DNA from: Halonatronomonas sp964558325 | GTDB lineage: Bacteria; Bacillota; Halanaerobiia; Halanaerobiales; Halarsenatibacteraceae | Reading direction: 5' to 3' | Assembly: GCA_964558325.1 (NCBI GenBank) | Contig: CAZLCX010000052.1 | Span: 1-11,680 of the forward strand | Length of the DNA stretch: 11,680 nt | In this document: one piece after another, positions 1 through 5,774 of the stretch | Layout: each line of letters begins with the position of its first letter | Numbering within the stretch: the first letter of the stretch is position 1 | Translations under genes and position numbers: made by a program | The notes under the pieces: model-generated | Database searches by the model: none | Told to the model about the DNA's origin: nothing | What the model saw: the letters and a program-made list of their open reading frames with translations, nothing else

Positions 1-167
1 ATCTTAAATTAATTATACCTAAAAATTTGCAATATTTAAAGCAGAAAACTCAAAGCGGAGTTAAAATAATTGTTATATAATTAATTACAGAATGAATTTT
101 CGGATAATTAAAATAAATAATTTGACAATAATATTAAATTGTAATTAAGAAAGGAGAATAACTCAAC
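1..167. other. Upstream intergenic region, no gene seen
   Basis: This very AT-rich stretch holds no convincing coding frame on either strand and is the leader region of the first gene. TATAAT at 76-81 is a good -10 match, but I find no acceptable -35 at 16-18 bp from it. TTGACA at 122-127 is a perfect -35 match, but any -10 placed 17 bp downstream would start the transcript beyond the ribosome binding site. The ribosome binding site of the first gene is AGGAG at 152-156. A promoter is expected here but I cannot place it with confidence. Confidence 0.5.
122..145. promoter_or_regulatory. Imperfect inverted repeat upstream of first gene
   Basis: ACAAT (125-129) and ATTGT (138-142) form an inverted repeat around the AT-only spacer AATATTAA, with partial symmetry extending outwards (TTGACAAT against ATTGTAAT). 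It lies 26 bp ahead of the TTG start of the first gene. Its position suits a regulator site or a small stem near the ribosome binding site, but the arms are short and AT-rich and could arise by chance. Confidence 0.2.
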
Positions 168-2624
168 TTGTTAGAGTATACAATTCAAAAAGATGATTAT
201 TTAAATCACTGGAAAATATCAAAATTAAAAGAAGAAAATTATAAATCAACTTCAGATACAATGGAAGCTAAAATAGATAATTCCTGGCTGGATGAAGGAT
301 TTTCTATTCACCAGTATCCCTGCAGAAAAGAATTTTTAGATGAATTTAAAAATAAAGTAATTGAGTTAAACGATGATATCTCTATAAATGATATTTATTT
401 TCCATTTGGAAATCCCAAAGTGGAAAGATCATGGTTTTGGTTTCTTCCGACATATTTAGAGAGCTGGGCTGAATCTCAGTTAGAAGTTTTTGAAAGTGGA
501 GAATATGAATTTATATTAAAAACCTGTGGAGGAGTTATAATCTGGGTTGATGGTAAAAAAATTATTGACTTTAGACCCTATACTAGAAATATTGAAAAAA
601 CAGAGAGAATTTCAATTAAACTGGATAGAGGAAGGCATAATCTTAAAGTGTTTTTTAATGATTTAGCAGAAAGAGATACCTTATATTATTTTTCAATTCA
701 GTCAAAAAGTAATGTTACTATAAAACAGCTTATTGAAATGGAAAACAATTCTTTAAAGATAAAAGATATTGAAAATCTTTTAGAGAGTGCTCACTTTAAA
801 TTTGATACTTACAGAAAAGGAGAAATCAAATTACATTTTTCAAATTCAATTTCTAAAGATTTAAATCTTAAAGTTGAGGCTGGCGGAGATTTTATAGATT
901 TTATTGAGGGAGCTAAAAAAACATTAGTTCTTCCTAAAAATAAAAAAGAAGTTGAAATAGGTAATGTTAAGGAATATCCGATGGGGTTTAATCATATTAA
1001 GATATCAATTCCTATAAATGATGACTTAGAAGTAAGTAAGTCTTTAACTCTTCAGATTTATCAAAAAGAACTTTTTTTTCCAGCGGCTGACAGTCTGGAC
1101 TCAAGGAAAGAAAACAGTCTAAACTTTATTATAGGACATGGAGAGTCGATTGCCCAGAAGGCGCTTGCAATGGTAGCTAAGAGAAGAAAGCTTGATGAAG
1201 CTAAAAAAATATTAATGAATGAGCTGAAAGGAATAGAAAAACGAAAAGACTGTAGTGATTTTTATCTGGTACCGATACTCTGGTTATGGATTAAATATAG
1301 AGATCAAGTTTTTGACAGAGACTTTTGGGGTTATACTGAAAAAGTCATAAGAAATTTTCGGTACTGGATTGATGAAAAGGGCAATGATGTTATGTGGTAC
1401 TTTAGTGAAAATCACGCTCTGCTCTTTCATGTATCCGAATTGCTGGCCGGCCAAATCTTTTCTGAGAAAGAATTTGCTAATGCAGGTATAGAAGGAAAAA
1501 CTCACTATCTGAAAGCAAAAGAGCGGCTGGAAGAATGGTTTGAAAGATTTTTTGCAGAGGGCTTTTCGGAATGGAATTCAACTGCTTATATTCCAATAGA
1601 TTTGATAGGTTTTTTTGCTCTTTATGAATTGGCGGATGACAAAGATTTAAAGAAACAGGCGAAAAAAGCTATAGATATGACTTTTGAATTAATCGCTTAT
1701 AACAGTCATCATGGTTTAATGGCCTGTTCTCACGGCCGGAGTTATGAAAAAGAACTTAAGGGTAGATATGTAAATTATACAAATGCCTTGAGTCGAGTTT
1801 CCTGGGGTGTAGGATATTTAAATGCAGCAACAAATGCTCAGGTACTCTATTGTCTCTCAGATTATAGACCTGATCCTGAGCTTAAAAAATATGTGGATTG
1901 GGGTGAAGAGGAAAGTCTGATCTTTAAAAATACTCAGGGGAAAAATAATTTTGTGGATTTATATCTGTATAAAAATAGAGATTATTTAATAACTTCAGCC
2001 TTAGACTTTAAGCCGGCTAAAAATGGGTATCAGGAACATATTAATCAACTAACTATAGATGCTGAAGCACTATGCTGGATTAATCATCCCGGTGAAAATG
2101 TTAGAATAGGTTTTGGTAGGCCCTCATACTGGGCTGGAAATGGCTATCTACCTAAAGTTGTTCAGTATAAAAATGTTCAGTTTCTGCTCTTTGATATTGA
2201 AGCTGAGCATCCTGTTAATTTTACTCATGCTTACTTTCCTACTTATGCTTTTGATGAATATTTAAAAAAAGATAATTATTATTTTGCTCGAAAAGATAAT
2301 GCATTCTTTGTTACTACTGCTGCCAATAAGATTAAATTAGTTGAAGAGGGCATTAACCAGGGGAGAGAACTTAAATCTATCGGTAGAAAAAACAGCTGGC
2401 TTATTAGAGCAGCTAACAAAAATGAATTTAAATCATTTAAGAACTTTATTGATCAGATAAGTGTTTCTAAATTAGCTATAAATGCTGAAGAAATTAGTTT
2501 TGATGATCCAAAACATGGTAAGTTTCATTTTAATTGGGAAGATGGTCTTATTTTAAATGATCGGTTTATAGAAGTAGATCATACAGATCCAACAGGAAAA
2601 TTAGTCATCGATAATCAACTTTAA
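168..2624 (+). CDS. Large cytoplasmic protein with PA14-like and helical toroid-like regions, putative carbohydrate-active enzyme of unrecognised family
   Basis: The start is TTG at 168: AGGAG (152-156) lies 11 bp upstream, an in-frame TAA at 159-161 excludes anything earlier, and the next ATG would cut off conserved-looking sequence. The 818-residue protein has no signal peptide or membrane segment, so it should act in the cytoplasm. Residues about 80-175 alternate beta strands with a GEYEF...GGVIIWVDGKKI pattern like PA14 or related sugar-binding sandwiches. Residues about 310-580 are mostly helical and rich in aromatic and charged residues, as in (alpha/alpha) toroid glycosidases and polysaccharide lyases. 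Candidate active-site stretches are SENH (S413-H416), SEWNS (467-471), NSHH (512-515) and HGRSYEKE (522-529). The C-terminal part returns to beta structure, with GYQEH (620-624) and RPSYWAGNG (651-659). I do not recognise the family or a substrate. Its position before a sugar importer and two glycosidases supports a role in glycan breakdown, as hydrolase or lyase; this is an inference. Confidence 0.85.
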   Translation: MLEYTIQKDDYLNHWKISKLKEENYKSTSDTMEAKIDNSWLDEGFSIHQYPCRKEFLDEFKNKVIELNDDISINDIYFPFGNPKVERSWFWFLPTYLESWAESQLEVFESGEYEFILKTCGGVIIWVDGKKIIDFRPYTRNIEKTERISIKLDRGRHNLKVFFNDLAERDTLYYFSIQSKSNVTIKQLIEMENNSLKIKDIENLLESAHFKFDTYRKGEIKLHFSNSISKDLNLKVEAGGDFIDFIEGAKKTLVLPKNKKEVEIGNVKEYPMGFNHIKISIPINDDLEVSKSLTLQIYQKELFFPAADSLDSRKENSLNFIIGHGESIAQKALAMVAKRRKLDEAKKILMNELKGIEKRKDCSDFYLVPILWLWIKYRDQVFDRDFWGYTEKVIRNFRYWIDEKGNDVMWYFSENHALLFHVSELLAGQIFSEKEFANAGIEGKTHYLKAKERLEEWFERFFAEGFSEWNSTAYIPIDLIGFFALYELADDKDLKKQAKKAIDMTFELIAYNSHHGLMACSHGRSYEKELKGRYVNYTNALSRVSWGVGYLNAATNAQVLYCLSDYRPDPELKKYVDWGEEESLIFKNTQGKNNFVDLYLYKNRDYLITSALDFKPAKNGYQEHINQLTIDAEALCWINHPGENVRIGFGRPSYWAGNGYLPKVVQYKNVQFLLFDIEAEHPVNFTHAYFPTYAFDEYLKKDNYYFARKDNAFFVTTAANKIKLVEEGINQGRELKSIGRKNSWLIRAANKNEFKSFKNFIDQISVSKLAINAEEISFDDPKHGKFHFNWEDGLILNDRFIEVDHTDPTGKLVIDNQL

Positions 2625-2647
2625 TTATGAAGTCTAATTTTGTTAAT

Positions 2648-2667
2648 TAAATGGTTAAAACCATTTA
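2648..2667. promoter_or_regulatory. Perfect 20-bp inverted repeat, candidate operator
   Basis: TAAATGGTT (2648-2656) and AACCATTTA (2659-2667) are perfect arms around a central AA. The site lies 23 bp after the first gene and 82 bp before the binding-protein gene. It is followed by TATTATAAATATATA, which contains several -10-like hexamers such as TATAAA at 2669-2674, but no strong -35 is visible. The arms are AT-rich and no T-run follows, which argues against a terminator. A repressor or activator site controlling the transporter genes is the best reading; the regulator is not in the window. Confidence 0.45.
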
Positions 2668-2697
2668 TTATAAATATATATTTAGAGGAAGGGGGGA

Positions 2698-2727
2698 TTG
2701 ATTTTTAGCTGTTTTTTTATTTCTTAA
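2698..2727 (+). other. Possible 9-codon leader ORF
   Basis: A purine-rich Shine-Dalgarno-like run (GAGGAAGGGGGG, 2684-2695) stands just ahead of a TTG at 2698. That TTG opens a nine-codon frame reading M-I-F-S-C-F-F-I-S before TAA at 2725-2727, 22 bp upstream of the binding-protein start. The spacing of only 2 bp from the G-run to TTG is too tight, although the GAGGA part sits 9 bp away. It may be a translated leader, or the G-run may have another role or none. Confidence 0.15.
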
Positions 2728-2749
2728 AAAATTTAGGGGGTTATATTTA

Positions 2750-3997
2750 ATGAGAAAAAATTTATTTATTACAATTACTGCTTTGCTTTTAGTTGTTCTG
2801 ATGGCTTTTCCTGCTTTTGCTGAGGAGACTGTTCTTGATTTTGTTTGGTTTACAGATGGAAATGAAGATGAGGTACTCGAAGATATTATTGAAGATTATA
2901 AAGAAGAAAATCCAGATGTTGAATTTAATATAATTGAAGTTCCTTATAATGATTTAAACACAAAAATAAAAACAATGATTGCAGGTGGAAACCCTCCAGA
3001 TCTTGCTAGGGTGACAAACCCGGGAGAATTCTCATCAGCTTTATTGGATCTTAACCCAATATTAGGAGAAGATTATATAAATAACTTTGTAGATTCAAGT
3101 CATCCATATGTTATGGTCGACGGGAAAATGTTAGCAGTGCCAATTGATGTTACAGCAAATGGTCTTATCTATAATAAAGACTATTTTGAAGCTGCTGGCA
3201 TAGAAGTACCAGATAGTGAAGAAGATTTAGATGACTTATGGACCTGGGAAGAATGGGCTGATGCTCTTGAAAAAGTGGTAGAAAATTCGAATGCTAGATA
3301 CGGGTTAGCTTTTGACTACACACCACATCGCTGGTCTACACTACTTTATCAGGCTGGAGGATCTTTCTTTTCAGAAGACTGGAGTGAAGTTGCTGTCAAC
3401 TCTTCTGAAGGAGAAAGAGCTGTAGATTTCTTTGTAGAATTGCATGATAGACAAATTATACCAGATTCAATTTGGTTAGGGGGAGAAAATCCCAATACCC
3501 TTTTTAGGTCTGGTTTAACAGCAATGCACTGGGCAGGGAACTGGATGCTGACAAATTATAGAGATAATTTGGAAAATTTCGATTGGGGTGTAGCTTATAT
3601 GCCCAAAGGTAAAATAAGATCTTCTGTTCTTGGAGGTAAGTTTGTTGCTGGATTTAATGAGTCTGAAAATAAAGAAGCTGCTGCTGATTTTATTAAATAT
3701 TTTAGTTCAAAAGAAGTAAATGCAAAGTTTTGTGAAGAATCTTTATTTTTGAGCGCTAGAAAAGATAACAATAAATTAGATTATTCATTTGGCTCAGAAA
3801 TGTTTGAGATTTTTAGTAATGAATTAGCAGCTTCTCCATCAGAAGCAGGATCAGATTGGGCTTATAATGAAGCGATGTCTAGAATAACTAATGATATAAG
3901 GGATAATATTGTTCAAGCAATTCAAAAAGAGCAAACTCCAAAAGAGACTGTAGAAAGAATTGAAGAGATAACCTTAGAACAGATTGAAGATTTATAA
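2750..3997 (+). CDS. ABC transporter extracellular sugar-binding protein, family 1
   Basis: This 415-residue solute-binding protein captures a sugar outside the inner membrane and delivers it to the two permeases encoded downstream. Residues 1-24 are a clear signal peptide: MRKN, a hydrophobic core, then A22-F23-A24 before E25, a signal peptidase I site. There is no lipobox cysteine, so it is probably not lipid-anchored, which fits a periplasmic protein in a diderm Firmicute. Family features include an early F-W-F-T-D-G stretch after the signal, GLIYNKDYFEAAGI (138-151) and TWEEWADAL (165-173), typical of the UgpB/MalE-like sugar-binding group. The mature protein is rich in Glu and Asp, as often seen in halophiles. 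ATG 2750 is preceded by AGGGGG (2735-2740, 9 bp). The ligand cannot be read from the sequence; neighbouring glycosidases suggest an oligosaccharide, probably alpha-linked. A strong stem-loop after the gene probably keeps its expression above that of the permeases. Confidence 0.95.
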   Translation: MRKNLFITITALLLVVLMAFPAFAEETVLDFVWFTDGNEDEVLEDIIEDYKEENPDVEFNIIEVPYNDLNTKIKTMIAGGNPPDLARVTNPGEFSSALLDLNPILGEDYINNFVDSSHPYVMVDGKMLAVPIDVTANGLIYNKDYFEAAGIEVPDSEEDLDDLWTWEEWADALEKVVENSNARYGLAFDYTPHRWSTLLYQAGGSFFSEDWSEVAVNSSEGERAVDFFVELHDRQIIPDSIWLGGENPNTLFRSGLTAMHWAGNWMLTNYRDNLENFDWGVAYMPKGKIRSSVLGGKFVAGFNESENKEAAADFIKYFSSKEVNAKFCEESLFLSARKDNNKLDYSFGSEMFEIFSNELAASPSEAGSDWAYNEAMSRITNDIRDNIVQAIQKEQTPKETVERIEEITLEQIEDL

Positions 3998-4008
3998 TTA
4001 TTGATTAT

Positions 4009-4044
4009 ATTCGGTCTGGATTTATAAATCCAGACCGAATTTTT
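4009..4044 (+). terminator. Perfect-palindrome stem-loop, partial terminator or mRNA stabiliser
   Basis: ATTCGGTCTGGATTTA (4009-4024) is followed directly by its exact reverse complement (4025-4040), a 32-bp perfect palindrome. As RNA it forms about 14 base pairs with a UAUA loop, then five T (4040-4044). It lies between the binding-protein stop and the permease ribosome binding site (AAAGGAGAT, 4047-4055). Because the permeases need transcription from upstream, a leaky terminator or a 3' stabilising structure that favours binding-protein mRNA is likely, as known for malE-malF-type operons. Confidence 0.8.
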
Positions 4045-4061
4045 CTAAAGGAGATGAAAAT

Positions 4062-4937
4062 ATGTATAGTTGGAAAAGGAAAATAGCACCATATCTATTT
4101 GTTTTACCTAATTTACTTATTTTTGCTACTTTCATTGTTTTTCCTGCTTTTTTCGGATTGTATGTTTCATTCACTAAATGGGATGTTATTACTTCTCCAG
4201 AGTTTGTAGGTTTAGAAAACTTTATTAAACTTTTTAATAGTGCTGAATTTTGGTCTATTTTGAGCAGAACTTCAATTTATGTTTTTTCTGTAGTACCAAT
4301 TACTTTTACCTTAAGTATGATTTTAGCAATTATATTAGATAAAAATATTAGAGCTAAAGGATTTTTTAGAGCAATATTTTATTTACCAACAATGCTGTCT
4401 TTTATAGTTATTGGTATTTCTTGGCGGTGGATCCTTGGCAATAATTTTGGAATCTTAAATTATTTACTTGAGCTGGCAGGAAGGGCACCTGTTAACTGGC
4501 TTACTAACTCAACATCAGCAACTATTATGGTCATTTTTGCAACTGTATGGGCTCGAGTTGGTTATTTTATGGTTATGTTTATAGCAGGACTTCAGGGAAT
4601 TCCAGAAGTATATTATGAAGCTGCGAAAATTGATGGAGCCAGCAAGTGGCAACAGTTTCGTCACATTACCTTTCCCCTTTTAAAACCAACTAGTTTGGTA
4701 GTTGTTGTTTTATCTACAATCCAGTCTTTTAAAATGTTTGGGTTAATTAAAGTTATGACAACTGGTGGACCAGGGGCTAGTACAACTTATCTGGTTCAAG
4801 AAATATATGAACAAGCTTTTCAGGTTGGAGAAATGGGTTATGCTTCTGCTATGTCTGTAATGTTATTTTTAATTCTCGGTTTATTAACGATAGTTCAATT
4901 TAAAATATCTAAAAGAGGAGGTAATGCATATGAATAA
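4062..4937 (+). CDS. ABC sugar transporter permease, MalF/UgpA type
   Basis: This 291-residue inner-membrane protein is one half of the transmembrane channel of the sugar importer. Six hydrophobic segments can be seen, the first at about residues 9-31 (PYLFVLPNLLIFATFIVFPA) and the last near 262-282. The cytoplasmic EAA loop that docks the ATPase is present as EAAKIDGASKWQQF starting at E186, with the conserved G192, followed by ITFPLLKP. The GGPGAST stretch near residue 230 is also typical of this family. ATG 4062 has AAAGGAGAT at 4047-4055. The gene follows the binding protein across the 4009-4044 stem-loop and overlaps the next permease by 8 bp, so the two are translationally coupled. No ATPase gene accompanies it. 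Confidence 0.95.
   Translation: MYSWKRKIAPYLFVLPNLLIFATFIVFPAFFGLYVSFTKWDVITSPEFVGLENFIKLFNSAEFWSILSRTSIYVFSVVPITFTLSMILAIILDKNIRAKGFFRAIFYLPTMLSFIVIGISWRWILGNNFGILNYLLELAGRAPVNWLTNSTSATIMVIFATVWARVGYFMVMFIAGLQGIPEVYYEAAKIDGASKWQQFRHITFPLLKPTSLVVVVLSTIQSFKMFGLIKVMTTGGPGASTTYLVQEIYEQAFQVGEMGYASAMSVMLFLILGLLTIVQFKISKRGGNAYE
4916..4921 (+). promoter_or_regulatory. Ribosome binding site deciding the second permease start
   Basis: AGGAGG at 4916-4921 lies inside the end of the preceding permease gene. It is only 2 bp from the first in-frame ATG (4924) but 8 bp from the second (4930). The second ATG is therefore the likely start. Confidence 0.75.
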
Positions 4938-5751
4938 TAAATTTAAAAATATTTTATGGTATATGATTTTACTTATTTTTAGTCTAATTTTTATACTGCC
5001 AATCATCTGGATATTTATTTCTTCATTAAAAACCAGTAATGAGATTTTTTCCTGGCCTCCAACTTTTCTACCGAATAATATAACTTTTTCAAATTATATT
5101 ACTGCTTTCAGTAAGGGGAATTTTGTTACTTATTTTAAAAATAGTATTTTTGTTGCCATTACAGCAACAGCTTTAACTTTGCTAATCAATTCAATGGCAG
5201 GGTATGCTTTAGCAAAATTTGATTTTAAAGGCAATAAAATTATTTTCTTTCTTTTTATTGCAACTTTAATGATACCGCTGCAGGTTATAATGGTTCCAAT
5301 TTTTATAGTGCTTAGAAACTTAGGCTTATACAATTCTTTATGGGGGATTATTATTCCACCTGCAGCTACCCCTACAGGAGTTTTTCTGGTTAGACAATAC
5401 ATGACAACTATTCCAAATGAAGTGCTGGAGTCAGCTAGAATTGATGGTGCTTCCGAATGGAGAATATTTTCAATGATCATTCTGCCCTTATCTAAACCTG
5501 TGTTAACTGCCTTAACTATATTTTCATTTATGTGGAGATGGAATGATTTTCTCTGGCCTTTTGTAGTCTTAAGTAATGAAAGTAAATATACTATTCAGGT
5601 GGCAATAGCAAATTTTGTTGGCCAGTTCTCAGTTGACTGGAACAGTTTATTGGCAATGAATATAGTTGCTATGATTCCTGTATTATTAGTATTCTTGTTT
5701 TTCCAGAGATATTTTGTTAAGGGTATTGCAATGTCAGGGATGAAAATGTAA
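4930..5751 (+). CDS. ABC sugar transporter permease, MalG/UgpE type
   Basis: This is the second channel subunit and partner of the 4062-4937 permease. With the start at ATG 4930 it has 273 residues; an ATG two codons earlier (4924) is too close to AGGAGG 4916-4921. Six membrane segments are visible, beginning at about residues 8-28. The EAA loop reads ESARIDGASEWRIF from E167, with conserved G173, followed by ILPLSKP. The FxWRWNDFLWPFVVL stretch and the C-terminal QRYFVKGIAMSGMKM are hallmarks of MalG-like permeases. The frame overlaps the previous gene by 8 bp, and the GH31 gene follows after 23 bp, so transporter and enzyme form one transcript. The partner ATPase must come from elsewhere, as is common for CUT1-type importers in Firmicutes. 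Confidence 0.95.
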   Translation: MNNKFKNILWYMILLIFSLIFILPIIWIFISSLKTSNEIFSWPPTFLPNNITFSNYITAFSKGNFVTYFKNSIFVAITATALTLLINSMAGYALAKFDFKGNKIIFFLFIATLMIPLQVIMVPIFIVLRNLGLYNSLWGIIIPPAATPTGVFLVRQYMTTIPNEVLESARIDGASEWRIFSMIILPLSKPVLTALTIFSFMWRWNDFLWPFVVLSNESKYTIQVAIANFVGQFSVDWNSLLAMNIVAMIPVLLVFLFFQRYFVKGIAMSGMKM

Positions 5752-5774
5752 ATAATGATGTCTGGAGGTTAGTT

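Noticed and set aside
122..150. Sigma-A promoter with TTGACA (122-127) for the first gene
   Set aside because: The hexamer at 17 bp spacing is TTAAGA, a poor -10, and the resulting start near 157 would exclude the ribosome binding site at 152-156.
1284..1505. 73-codon minus-strand frame
   Set aside because: It lies wholly within the first gene in antisense, has no ribosome binding site, and its sequence is low in recognisable protein features.
5130..5480. 116-codon minus-strand frame inside the second permease
   Set aside because: It is the antisense shadow of conserved membrane segments and the EAA loop of a clear permease gene.
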